From: Candidatus Enterocloster excrementipullorum
GTDB taxonomy: Bacteria > Bacillota > Clostridia > Lachnospirales > Lachnospiraceae
Reading direction: 5' to 3'
Length of the DNA: 60,995 nucleotides
Assembly: GCA_019119575.1 (NCBI GenBank)
Contig: DWWT01000015.1
Coordinates: 1-60,995 of the forward strand
In this document: positions 43,992-53,113 of the stretch, piece by piece
Layout: the number at the start of each line of letters is the position of its first letter
How positions within the stretch are numbered: position 1 is the first letter of the stretch
The notes under the pieces: model-generated
What the model saw: the letters and a program-made list of their open reading frames with translations, nothing else
The model's database searches: none
Told to the model about the DNA's origin: nothing
Translations under genes and position numbers: made by a program

Positions 43992-45839
43992 TTACCGGAC
44001 TTGCCGCATCCAATAAAACCCAAATCCCGGGACAGAAAGCTCCCTGATTTTCCTCTCTTCACCGCTCTTCATATCAACAAACACGGGCGGAAGGGATTCA
44101 TCGTTTATGGAAATTCTCTTTTCCTCCCGGCTGAAATTAAACACCCCCGCCGCTGTCTCTTGTTCGCCCCTGCGAACCATGCAGAGCACGGATTTATCCC
44201 CTGTATCTGCCATATAAAAGGGCACCCGGCTGTCAAAAACCGGATCCGCAGCCCGCAGGCCCTCCAGGCAGTCAAGTCCTGCAAACAGACGGTTCTGCAC
44301 GGTTCCCGGCCGGCCGATCTTCTCCACAAGATCCCAGCAGAATTTTCCCCTGTGTATGTACCGGGAGTCCTCCCGTTTTTCCGGATCCTCCTTATAGGAA
44401 TAATCGTTCACCTGGCCCACCTCATCCCCGCTGTATATCACGGGAATCCCGGACTGCATGAACATAAATGCGTGAAGCATCAGATCCAGGCGGATTGCCG
44501 CATCCATCCCTGCCTCATCCCCGCAAAATCCCGCCTTCTCAATCCCGCACATGGATGCGGTCGTGCCGCAGAACCGAGCGTCCTTTGTCACAGGATCGTT
44601 ATTATAGAGCTCACCCCGGCTGAAGCTTGCGGGATAGTTTCCGGTAAAAAATTCATTGAGAAAGGCTTTGTGGGATATTTCCTCCATACCATACTGCCGG
44701 AGCGTCCCATAGTCCAAGCCCCATCCGATGTCGTCATGGCACCGCAGGTAATTTAAGAATGTGTACTCCTTGGGAAGGCCGGCCACGGTTTCAAGCTGCT
44801 TCTTCAACAGCCTGGCGTCCTCCGTAGCCACCGTGTGCCAGATGCTGGCCATGGTTGTCACATTGTAGAGCATGTGGCACTCCGGCTTTTCCACCGTTCC
44901 AAAATAAGGAGCCACCTTTTCCGGCTCCATCACCACCTCTCCCAGAAGCAGAACGCCGGGGCAGACAATCTCCCCGATCATGCGCATCATGCGCACAATC
45001 GTGTGCACCTTCGGCAGATTCCGGCAGCTCGTTCCCAGCTCCTTCCAGATATAGGGGACCGCATCAATGCGGATTACATCAATCCCCAGATTCGCCAGGA
45101 AGAGGAAATTGTACATCATCTCGTTGAATACCACGGGATTCCTGTAGTTCAAGTCCCACTGATAGGGATAAAAGGTGGTGAGCACGTATTTTCCCATCTC
45201 GGGAAGCCATGTAAAGTTGCCGGGCGCTGTGGTGGGAAATACCTGGGGCACGGTTCTCTCATAGGCATCCACATCCTCCTGCCGGTCACAGAAAAAGTAC
45301 CGATCCATGTACTCCTTCTCCCCGTTTCTGGCCCGCTTCGCCCATACATGATCCTCCGACGTGTGGTTCATCACGAAATCAAGACACAGGCTGATCCCCC
45401 GGCGTCGGCATTTATCCGCCAGAGCCTCCAAATCCCCGATGGTTCCCAGTTCCTCCTGTACCTTTCGGAAATCTGCCACCGCATAGCCCCCGTCCGAGCG
45501 CCCCACCGGGCTCTCAAGAAGCGGCATGAGATGAAGATAATTTACATTGCACCGCCTTATGTAATCCAGCCTTTCCCCCACACCGGACAGAGTCGTCCCA
45601 AAATTCCCGGCATACATCATCATGCCCAGCATGTTGTTCCTCTTAAACCAGGCGGGATCCTCCTCCCTCTTCTTATCCTGGCGTTTTAAAGCCGGCTTCC
45701 GTTTTTCATAGAACTCCCGTATCCCGGCACACAGCTCTTCAAAATGCGCCGGGCTGTCGTAGAGCTCCATATAAAGCCATTTCAGTTCGTCCATATGTCT
45801 GTGCATGCGCTCTTCCAATACCGAATGTTTGCCTCTCAT
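43992..45839 (-). CDS. GH13 amylosucrase/sucrose hydrolase-like enzyme
   Basis: A 615-residue alpha-amylase-superfamily protein closest to subfamily 4. Catalytic residues: nucleophile Asp259 in DVIRIDAVPYIWK, acid/base Glu301 in LLGEVV, transition-state Asp369 or its neighbour in RCHDDIGW; DFVMNHTSEDH is region I. The N-terminal helical domain fits amylosucrases. No signal peptide, so intracellular. Beside alpha-galactosidase it would split the sucrose left after raffinose or stachyose is degalactosylated; hydrolysis versus transglucosylation cannot be told by eye. Confidence 0.87.
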   Translation of the reverse strand: MRGKHSVLEERMHRHMDELKWLYMELYDSPAHFEELCAGIREFYEKRKPALKRQDKKREEDPAWFKRNNMLGMMMYAGNFGTTLSGVGERLDYIRRCNVNYLHLMPLLESPVGRSDGGYAVADFRKVQEELGTIGDLEALADKCRRRGISLCLDFVMNHTSEDHVWAKRARNGEKEYMDRYFFCDRQEDVDAYERTVPQVFPTTAPGNFTWLPEMGKYVLTTFYPYQWDLNYRNPVVFNEMMYNFLFLANLGIDVIRIDAVPYIWKELGTSCRNLPKVHTIVRMMRMIGEIVCPGVLLLGEVVMEPEKVAPYFGTVEKPECHMLYNVTTMASIWHTVATEDARLLKKQLETVAGLPKEYTFLNYLRCHDDIGWGLDYGTLRQYGMEEISHKAFLNEFFTGNYPASFSRGELYNNDPVTKDARFCGTTASMCGIEKAGFCGDEAGMDAAIRLDLMLHAFMFMQSGIPVIYSGDEVGQVNDYSYKEDPEKREDSRYIHRGKFCWDLVEKIGRPGTVQNRLFAGLDCLEGLRAADPVFDSRVPFYMADTGDKSVLCMVRRGEQETAAGVFNFSREEKRISINDESLPPVFVDMKSGEERKIRELSVPGFGFYWMRQVR

Positions 45840-45914
45840 CTCTTCTCTGCCCTTTCCGGAATATGTTTGAAATTGAAGGTTTATTCCTGCCAGGGGGACA
45901 TTTTCCGCTATGCT

Positions 45915-48113
45915 CTAACGTTCCCCACACAGCCGCAGATGCATCTGCCACGACTGGTATTCATCCTCCATATGGGGAACAGGAATTCCGCCCTCCATCA
46001 GGGCCCGTCCCTCATACATCTTTCCCGCGGCCTCATCCCTGTACCATCCATCCGCCCGCAGCCCCTTAAGCCTCACATAAGATGTAAGGGGATTTCCGTG
46101 GGTGTTTAGGGCAACCACCGTGAGCAGGGCCTCCGACCCATCCTCCGCGGCAAACTCCCATGCCCCCAGCCCATCCGGTTCGTAGGGGTTGGACAAACGG
46201 TAATACTCGCCGTCCTGAATCAGTTTCCAATTGTCCTTGTACGCCTTCACCTGGGCCTTTACCTCTTCTTTCTCCGCGGGAGTGAGCTTTCCCAGATCCA
46301 GCTCATAGCCAAAGCTGCCCGCCATAGCCACCGCCCCCCTGGTTTTAAGCGGCACGCTCCGTCCGGTCTGGTGATTTGGCACAGCGGAGACATGAGAGCC
46401 CACCGCAGATATGGGATACCCAAAGGAAGTTCCATATTGGATGCGGATCCGGTCGATCGCATCCGTATTGTCGCTGCACCAGATCTGCGGGCCATAATAG
46501 AGCATTCCCGCGTCAAATCGTCCGCCTCCGCCGCAGCAGCCTTCAATCAGAATATTCGGATACCGCCTGCCGATCCGATCCAGGAATCGGTACAGGCCCA
46601 GAGTGTATTTATAAAGCACTTCCCCCTGCTCTGCGCAGCCTGCCAAAGCAGAGTACACGTCAATCACGCTCCGGTTCATATCCCATTTCAAATATTCCAC
46701 ATTGGCACTGTCCAGGACGCGGCACAGGCTGTCAAAGATATAATCCGCCACTTCCTCCCTGGAGAAATCCAGCACCAGCTGCTGCCGGGAACGGACAGGT
46801 CTTCTCCCCGGTATCACCATGGCCCAGTCCGGATGGGCGCGGTACAGGTCGCTGTCCTCTGAAACCATTTCCGGCTCCACCCATAGGCCAAATTTGAGAC
46901 CCATGGCATTCACCCGCTCAACTATGGACGAAAGAGGGCCCCCCAGTTTCTTCTCATTCACAACCCAGTCCCCCAGGCTGACGCTGTCAGAATCCCTCTT
47001 GCCGAACCAGCCGTCATCCAGAACCAGCATCTCGATCCCCAGCTCCGCAGCCTGTCTGCCAATCTCGCAGATTTTCTCCCCCGTAAAGTCCAGATATGTA
47101 GCTTCCCAGTTGTTTACCAGCACAGGACGGGGCATTTCTTTAAATTTCCCCCGGCACAGGTTATGGCGGATCACCTTGTGGAAATTGCGGGACAGCTTCC
47201 CGATCCCCTCTCCGGAATACGAGAGAATAACCTCCGGCCCATAAAATGCCTCCCCGGGCTTTAAACGGTAGGAAAACAGTTCATCCTGGAGCCCCATAAT
47301 TACCCTTGTCTGTCCATACTGGTCTTTCTCCGCTTCCCCCTTAAAATTCCCGCTGTACACAAAGGACAGGCCGTAGCACCGGCCGTCTTCCTCCCCGGCG
47401 TTTCTGTCGGCCACAATCATAAACGGGTTATACTGATGGCTGGAGGCACCGCGCCTGCTGCCGATGGATGTCATTCCATGGGCAATGGGTGCCCGCTCCA
47501 GATTCCGTTCCATGGCGTGCCGTCCATAAAACCGCAGCAGATCATAGTCTCCCCAGAGAAAATCCAGACAGACTGTAGAGGCCTTATGCAGAACGACAGG
47601 CTCCGTCCCCCGGTTTGTCAGGCAGACGCTGCGGGTAATCACATCGTATTTCGGCAGCACACCATAAAAAAGCACCGCTTCCAGGCCCGAGGCTTCATCC
47701 TCCAGGCGTATCTCCAGAGTCTGCGCCTCTTCCTCCTTTGCATACACAGCGGGAAGGCCGGGAAGCCCGTATTTCCCGTTATAAATCTTGTGGCTTCTGT
47801 AGCGCAGATCGCAGCTCAAAGTCCCGTCCGGATTCTCCATGGACAGACATACGCTGCGGAAATCTCCGGTTCCCTGGCATGGATATTCCTGGGGAAGGGC
47901 ATCCAGGGAATACGTCCGATCCGCCCCCGCGTCATAAAGATTTCCGGAAAATCCACGGTCCTGAAATGTCAGCAAATAGTCCATGGGGCCGTTTACACGG
48001 CCCCCGTAGTATAAATGAAGCAGTACGCCAAAGCGGTCCACCTGCATCTGATATGAGGATTTTTCAGTCTGTATGGTAAATATCCCAGTCGTCTCATCAT
48101 AGTTGACAGCCAT
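45915..48113 (-). CDS. Alpha-galactosidase, GH36
   Basis: A 732-residue GH36 enzyme releasing galactose from raffinose-family sugars and melibiose. N-terminal beta domain; barrel with NNWEATYLDF and LDDGWFGKRDSD; nucleophile Asp478 in YLKWDMNR; acid/base Asp548 in CSDNTDAIDR. Length is that of the cytosolic tetrameric type, and no signal peptide is seen. The start site has only a weak GGAGA upstream. Fourth gene of the ABC operon. Confidence 0.95.
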   Translation of the reverse strand: MAVNYDETTGIFTIQTEKSSYQMQVDRFGVLLHLYYGGRVNGPMDYLLTFQDRGFSGNLYDAGADRTYSLDALPQEYPCQGTGDFRSVCLSMENPDGTLSCDLRYRSHKIYNGKYGLPGLPAVYAKEEEAQTLEIRLEDEASGLEAVLFYGVLPKYDVITRSVCLTNRGTEPVVLHKASTVCLDFLWGDYDLLRFYGRHAMERNLERAPIAHGMTSIGSRRGASSHQYNPFMIVADRNAGEEDGRCYGLSFVYSGNFKGEAEKDQYGQTRVIMGLQDELFSYRLKPGEAFYGPEVILSYSGEGIGKLSRNFHKVIRHNLCRGKFKEMPRPVLVNNWEATYLDFTGEKICEIGRQAAELGIEMLVLDDGWFGKRDSDSVSLGDWVVNEKKLGGPLSSIVERVNAMGLKFGLWVEPEMVSEDSDLYRAHPDWAMVIPGRRPVRSRQQLVLDFSREEVADYIFDSLCRVLDSANVEYLKWDMNRSVIDVYSALAGCAEQGEVLYKYTLGLYRFLDRIGRRYPNILIEGCCGGGGRFDAGMLYYGPQIWCSDNTDAIDRIRIQYGTSFGYPISAVGSHVSAVPNHQTGRSVPLKTRGAVAMAGSFGYELDLGKLTPAEKEEVKAQVKAYKDNWKLIQDGEYYRLSNPYEPDGLGAWEFAAEDGSEALLTVVALNTHGNPLTSYVRLKGLRADGWYRDEAAGKMYEGRALMEGGIPVPHMEDEYQSWQMHLRLCGER

Positions 48114-48169
48114 ATAACAGTCTCCAATCTTCTTATTTTTGGCCGCTCTGTTTCCTGCAAAGCAGCGGA

Positions 48170-49003
48170 TTATTTTCCACCCGTCATGGCAATTCCCTCA
48201 ATAAACTGCTTCTGGAACACCAGGTAAAGGATTACCATGGGAATCATTGCCAGCAGAGAGCCCGCCATAAGCACCGGATAGTTGGTGGTGAACTGTCCCC
48301 GAAGGGTGGAAAGCCCGGCGGACAGGGTCATCATGTTCAAATCCGTATTGGCGATCAGCGGCCACATCAAATCCGCATAGGCAAACACCGCGGTAAAAAT
48401 CGTCAGCGCAGCCATGGATGATTTGGTCAGGGGCATCATAACCTTTATAAAGGTCTGCCACCGGGTGCAGCCGTCCAGATACGCAGCCTCCCCCAGCTCA
48501 TCCGGGATTCCCATGTAGGCCTGGCGCAGGAAAAAGGTTCCGAAGGCGCTCACAAGTCCGGGGAACACCAACGCGAATATCGTGTTTGTCAGGCTCAGCT
48601 TTGCCAGCATCTGGTACTGGGGAATGATAAAAATCTGGGAGGGCAGCATCATCTGAATCAGCACAAGGCTGAACAGCGCGTTCTTGCCCGGAAATTTCAG
48701 CTTCGCGAATGCATAGCCGGCAGCGGAGGAAAACGCCACCGCGCAGGCCACCCGGAGCAGGATCAGCAGAGCCGTGTTAATATAGAGCCGAATGAAAGGA
48801 AGGCTCTCTAGGGCATTGCTGTAATTCTCCACCAGCCATTTTGCAGGCAGGATGGTGGGCGGGATCTGTATGCTCTCCGCCATAGACTTAAAGCTGGTAA
48901 GCAGCATCCACACAAAGGGGAAGATCATCAGCACGGCGCCGGCCGCCAGGACCAGATACACCAGGGCGGTTGCGATTTTTCTGTTTCTGCTTAAAGAATC
49001 CAT
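48170..49003 (-). CDS. ABC sugar permease, MalG type
   Basis: A 277-residue CUT1 permease with six helices and EAA loop GEAAYLDGCTRW followed by MPLTK. It precedes the alpha-galactosidase gene by 56 bases. Good ribosome site (AAGGAGAGG). Confidence 0.93.
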   Translation of the reverse strand: MDSLSRNRKIATALVYLVLAAGAVLMIFPFVWMLLTSFKSMAESIQIPPTILPAKWLVENYSNALESLPFIRLYINTALLILLRVACAVAFSSAAGYAFAKLKFPGKNALFSLVLIQMMLPSQIFIIPQYQMLAKLSLTNTIFALVFPGLVSAFGTFFLRQAYMGIPDELGEAAYLDGCTRWQTFIKVMMPLTKSSMAALTIFTAVFAYADLMWPLIANTDLNMMTLSAGLSTLRGQFTTNYPVLMAGSLLAMIPMVILYLVFQKQFIEGIAMTGGK

Positions 49004-49018
49004 AAATCCCTCTCCTTC

Positions 49019-49909
49019 CTATACCTCGTAGTTGACCCATTTTTTCTGTCCCCAGAACTGAATGGCCGTTACGATTCCGATGAGCAGCACCGTCCAGATA
49101 ACGATGGCGGAGGCATAGCCCCGGTTGCCCGCTATGAAGGACTCCCTGTAGAACAGATACATCAGGGACTGGGCACTGGTTAACGCCGGGTTGGTCTGAT
49201 CCACCATCATGTAGATCAGATCGTACACCTTCAGAGAAGACATCAGGCGCATAATCAGAACCACAAACAGGGTGGGCGAAACCATAGGAAGGGTGATGAA
49301 GAAGAACTGCTGTACCTTGGAGGCGCCGTCCAGCCCGGCCGCCTCATAGTAGCTCTTGGAAATATTCTGAATTCCCGACAAGAGCAGCACCGCGTCATAG
49401 CCGATGGCGCTCCAGATCGCCACCACCGCGCAGGAAATAAGCACGATGTGCGGGTCGGTGATCCAGTTGATCTTCACTCCCAATATCTGATTCAGAATAC
49501 CATAATCCGAATTAAAAATCCACTTCCACACCATTGCCACAGCCGCAGGCGCCACAACCATTGGCAGGAAATAAATGGCCCGGAAAGCCGTCTTGCCCGC
49601 AATCTTGGCATTTAAAAGCACTGCGGTCACCAGAGCCAGGAAAATTCCAACCGGCACTGTCAGAATACAGAAGTAGATAGAATTCCAGGTGGCTTTCCAG
49701 AACTCCGGGCTCTGAAACATTTCCACATAGTTCCCCACGCCGGTGATCTCATAGATGCCGAAGGGATGGGTTGTGGAAAAGCTCAAAATCAGCGTCTCTA
49801 TAAACGGATACACATTCAGAACCAGAAGGCCGATGATGGTAGGCGCAATCAGTATGTAACCCCATTTTGCATCTTCATTTAAAAACTTCTTTCTATCCAT
49901 AATTCCCAT
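49019..49909 (-). CDS. ABC sugar permease, MalF type
   Basis: A 296-residue CUT1 permease with EAA loop YEAAGLDGASK then TLPMV. The start may be the ATG at 49909 or the next at 49900; the GGGGG stretch favours neither clearly. No ATPase gene accompanies it. Confidence 0.92.
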   Translation of the reverse strand: MGIMDRKKFLNEDAKWGYILIAPTIIGLLVLNVYPFIETLILSFSTTHPFGIYEITGVGNYVEMFQSPEFWKATWNSIYFCILTVPVGIFLALVTAVLLNAKIAGKTAFRAIYFLPMVVAPAAVAMVWKWIFNSDYGILNQILGVKINWITDPHIVLISCAVVAIWSAIGYDAVLLLSGIQNISKSYYEAAGLDGASKVQQFFFITLPMVSPTLFVVLIMRLMSSLKVYDLIYMMVDQTNPALTSAQSLMYLFYRESFIAGNRGYASAIVIWTVLLIGIVTAIQFWGQKKWVNYEV

Positions 49910-49920
49910 TTTCCCCCTTT

Positions 49921-51198
49921 TTACGGCGCGCTGGCTTCATCCACAGCTTCCTGCATGGCCTGCAGGCCCTCATCAATTGTCAGCTCCTTTGTATACATTT
50001 TGATCAATATGTCGCTAACCTCCGACTTCCAGTTGGGACGCGACGCATTGTTCACGCTCTGCACACCGTATTCAAACATATCCACACACTTCTGCACGCT
50101 CAACCTTCCCTCAAAGACCTGCATCCAGGTGTCCTCCAGCCCTTCGTAGGCAGGGATCGCCACACCGGACTCTCCCTGGATCCGCTGTCCTTCCTCGGTT
50201 CCAAGGAACTTGATAAAATCAAGGGCTGCCTCCTTGTTTTTCCCTCTCGCCCCGGTTACATAACACAGGTCATTGGAAATCGTCGCCCGTCCGTCCCCTT
50301 CCACGGGATCCGGGCACTTGGGCAGAACCGCCACATCCCATTTCCCTTCCATCTCCGGATTGTTCTGAAGGAGCGCCAGCAGATTCCAGTTTCCTTCCAG
50401 ATACATGGCTCCCTGGCTGGAGAAAAAGGCGGTTCCGGGATTTGTCTGGGCAAAATAATTTTGATCCGGGCACCACTCATAGTCCTGAAGGCCGATATAA
50501 AACTCCATACCCTTTTTGGTTCCCGGGTTCAAAAAGTCCCCTTTTGTCTTGTCCTCCGTCAAAATCTGTCCGCCTGCCTGGTATACGAAATTCCAGTAGC
50601 CCAGCTGTTCGTCCGCATAAGCCATATAGCCGTATTTTCCTGTGGCATCATAGATCTGCTGGGAAGCCTCCACCAGGTTATCCCATGTCCAGTTCTCATC
50701 CGGGTAAGCCACCCCTGCCGCATCAAACATCTCTTTATTGTACACAAGGCATACCGTATCCTTATCCTTGGGCACACCGTAGATCCGGCCGTCGCTCCCC
50801 CTGGCATTGTTTAACGCAATTTCCGAGAAATGCTCGGTATAGTAGTTTGGATCCACATCGTCATACAGGTTCGTCACATCCTCCAGCATCCCGTAGTCTG
50901 CGTATTTTAGGATCTCATTTGTATGCATCCAGAAAATATCCGGAAGCTGGTTGGATTCCGCTGCCGCGTCCATCTTTGTCCAGTATTCATCCCAGCTTGT
51001 AACCTGCAGCTTAATGTCCACATCCGGATGCTCAGCCACGTAGGCATCAATCAGCGCCTGCATACCATCCCGCTGGGCCGTATCCCAAATCTGAAAGGTC
51101 ATCTCCGTCTTGCCGGAGCTTCCAGAGGAACAGGCCGACAGCATCAGAGCCGCTCCCACAGCTCCGACAAGTCCAAATTTTTTCAGCATTCCGCCCAT
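49921..51198 (-). CDS. ABC sugar-binding lipoprotein, family 1
   Basis: A 425-residue binding protein with lipobox LSAC followed by a Ser/Gly linker. Family-1 features: FQIWDTAQRDGMQALIDAY and CLVYNKEMFDAAGV. ATG at 51198 with GGAGGGG upstream; a TTG one codon earlier and an ATG three codons later fit less well. First gene of the operon with GH36 and GH13, so raffinose-family oligosaccharides are the probable ligand. Confidence 0.92.
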   Translation of the reverse strand: MGGMLKKFGLVGAVGAALMLSACSSGSSGKTEMTFQIWDTAQRDGMQALIDAYVAEHPDVDIKLQVTSWDEYWTKMDAAAESNQLPDIFWMHTNEILKYADYGMLEDVTNLYDDVDPNYYTEHFSEIALNNARGSDGRIYGVPKDKDTVCLVYNKEMFDAAGVAYPDENWTWDNLVEASQQIYDATGKYGYMAYADEQLGYWNFVYQAGGQILTEDKTKGDFLNPGTKKGMEFYIGLQDYEWCPDQNYFAQTNPGTAFFSSQGAMYLEGNWNLLALLQNNPEMEGKWDVAVLPKCPDPVEGDGRATISNDLCYVTGARGKNKEAALDFIKFLGTEEGQRIQGESGVAIPAYEGLEDTWMQVFEGRLSVQKCVDMFEYGVQSVNNASRPNWKSEVSDILIKMYTKELTIDEGLQAMQEAVDEASAP

Positions 51199-51330
51199 CA
51201 AACCCCTCCCATTTTGTATGTTTTTTGGTTGCTCCCCTTATTGTAGCTTCATAATACCATCTCTTATGCTTGCAGTAAATGCAAGGGTTTTGGAGAAAAT
51301 ATACCCAAATGCCGTTTTTCTCCTCCACGG

Positions 51331-51360
51331 TTGAAATCACCTAGCATTTTGGTATATACT
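51331..51360 (+). promoter_or_regulatory. Candidate promoter of the AraC gene
   Basis: TTGAAA (51331-51336), 18 bases, TATACT (51355-51360), 36 bases before the ATG. The operon on the other strand starts about 200 bases away, so regulator sites for both probably lie between. Confidence 0.6.
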
Positions 51361-51395
51361 TACTGTATGACTTGTATTTAAAGGAGGCCTGCCAT

Positions 51396-52283
51396 ATGGA
51401 AAAGAACCTTCTGTTCTCCGTCTTCCCCAATGAAAACTTTGTTGACCTCAGCCTCTACCAGTACGGCTGGGAGCACTGCGCGCCCTCCCACTCCTACGGC
51501 CCCGCAGCCCGCAACCATTATTTGTTCCATTATGTAATTTCCGGAACCGGCCTTCTCATGTCCAATGATTCCTCAGGCCGCACCAATACCTACCAGATCC
51601 GCAGCGGTCAGGGATTTATGATTTTTCCCAAGCAGATCAACACCTACATAGCAGACGAAACGCTTCCCTGGGAATACGCCTGGATCGAATTTGACGGTCT
51701 GAAAGTCAAGGAAGCGCTGGAGATTGCCGGCCTGACTATGGACAGCCCCATCTATCACTCCAATGTCCGGGACTTAAGCGCTGAGCTCAAAAATGAAATG
51801 CTCTACATCGCCCAGCACTCCGACCAGTCTCCCTTTCATCTCATAGGACACCTGTACCTTTTTCTGGATTATCTGACCCGCTCCTCCTCCAGCAGAAGAC
51901 TGCTTCAAGGCGGCAGGATGCGCGATTTTTACATTAAGGAGGCCATCTCCTTTATTGAACAAAATTTTCAAAATGATATCTCTGTGGAAGATATTGCAGG
52001 ATTCTGCAGTCTGAACCGAAGCTATTTCGGAAAGATATTCCGGGATGCCCTTGGCAAAAGCCCCCAGGAATTTTTGATTAATTACCGCATGTCCAAGGCC
52101 GCGGAACTTTTGAAGCTGACGGAGCTGTCCATCGGAGATATAAGCAACGCCGTGGGCTATCCAAGCCAGCTTCATTTTTCCCGTGCCTTCAAAAAAATTC
52201 ACGGGATCTCCCCGCGTCAATGGCGGAATGAAAACAAGGCAGTCAAGCCAAACCGTAGAGAGCCAGAGCGTTCTCCCAGGTGA
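51396..52283 (+). CDS. AraC-family regulator of the alpha-galactoside operon
   Basis: A 295-residue regulator with N-terminal cupin-like ligand-binding domain (YLFHYVISGTGLL, IFPKQINTY, WIEFDGL) and C-terminal double helix-turn-helix (SVEDIAGFCSLNRSYFGKIF, ISNAVGYPSQLHFSRAFK). It resembles RafR/MsmR activators. The ATG at 51396 has AAAGGAGG upstream. Divergent from the GH36/GH13/ABC operon, which it probably activates. Its last 14 codons overlap the convergent tatD gene. Confidence 0.92.
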   Translation: MEKNLLFSVFPNENFVDLSLYQYGWEHCAPSHSYGPAARNHYLFHYVISGTGLLMSNDSSGRTNTYQIRSGQGFMIFPKQINTYIADETLPWEYAWIEFDGLKVKEALEIAGLTMDSPIYHSNVRDLSAELKNEMLYIAQHSDQSPFHLIGHLYLFLDYLTRSSSSRRLLQGGRMRDFYIKEAISFIEQNFQNDISVEDIAGFCSLNRSYFGKIFRDALGKSPQEFLINYRMSKAAELLKLTELSIGDISNAVGYPSQLHFSRAFKKIHGISPRQWRNENKAVKPNRREPERSPR

Positions 52284-53010
52284 CTGCTTCCGCCTGCTCG
52301 CGCCCCACGCCTTTCAGCTCTCCGAGCATCTCCGCCACATAGGGCAGGTTTAAGGAGGAATTCCGCTTGCCGCGGTTGGGCACAGGTGCCAGATACGGGC
52401 AGTCTGTCTCCAGAACCAGGGAGGAAAGGGGCGCATATTCCACCACCTCTTTCAGCTTCCTGGCATTTTTAAAGGTAAGCACCCCGCCGATTCCCAGATA
52501 AAATCCCATGTTCAGGTACTCCCGGGCCATCTCCTTTCCATAGGAAAAGCAGTGAATCACCCCTCCCATGTCCCCGGCCTTCTCCGCTTTCATAATATCC
52601 AGCGTATCTTTGGCCGCATCCCGGCTGTGAATAATCACAGGAAGGCCCGCCTGTCTTGCCAGGTCAAGCTGGCGCACGAACCATTTTTTCTGTATCTCGT
52701 GGTTCGGCTCCTCCCAGTAATAATCCAGACCGATCTCTCCCACTGCCCGTATTTTCTCATGGCGCAGAAGGCCGGCCAGCCACTCCATGTCCTCCTCCTT
52801 TACGTCTTTGCTCTCACTGGGGTGGACGCCCAGAGCCCCATACATCCAGGGATACGCTTCCGCCAGTTTTAAAGTGGTCCGGCAGCTCTCCAGGCTGGCT
52901 CCCACATTGGTGACTGCGCCGATTCCGGCCTCCTTTAAAGAAGCCAAAAGCGCCTCCCGGTCCTCGTCAAACGCCTCGTCGTCATAGTGCGCATGGGTGT
53001 CAAATATCAT
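52243..53010 (-). CDS. tatD: TatD family metal-dependent DNase/hydrolase
   Basis: A 255-residue TatD-type hydrolase: HxH in DTHAHYDD, Glu in GEIGLDYYW, His in PVIIHSRDA, His in GVIHCFSYG and Asp in LETDCPYLAP. Family members show 3'-5' exonuclease activity and have roles in DNA repair or quality control. AAGGAGA precedes the ATG. Its 3' end overlaps the convergent araC gene by 41 bases, which is uncommon. Confidence 0.95.
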   Translation of the reverse strand: MIFDTHAHYDDEAFDEDREALLASLKEAGIGAVTNVGASLESCRTTLKLAEAYPWMYGALGVHPSESKDVKEEDMEWLAGLLRHEKIRAVGEIGLDYYWEEPNHEIQKKWFVRQLDLARQAGLPVIIHSRDAAKDTLDIMKAEKAGDMGGVIHCFSYGKEMAREYLNMGFYLGIGGVLTFKNARKLKEVVEYAPLSSLVLETDCPYLAPVPNRGKRNSSLNLPYVAEMLGELKGVGREQAEAVTWENALALYGLA

Positions 53011-53069
53011 GGAAAATCTCCTTCCTTTTCTCCAACGTCACAGCGGGAAGCACAGCGCGCTTCCCGCAG

Positions 53070-53107
53070 AAAAAAGGGGAAGGCACCGGTTTCCCGGCAT
53101 CTCCCCC
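53070..53107 (-). terminator. Terminator of pgi
   Basis: On the minus strand GGGG...CCGG-GAAA-CCGG...CCCC (53107-53076) is followed by TTTTTT. A second stem (GCGGGAAGC with GCTTCCCGC) lies just beyond at 53043-53067. Confidence 0.8.
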
Positions 53108-53113
53108 GCTTTC

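Noticed and set aside
53043..53067. Second GC-rich stem after pgi considered as the main terminator
   Set aside because: Read in the direction of pgi it is not followed by T; the nearer stem at 53076-53107 is.
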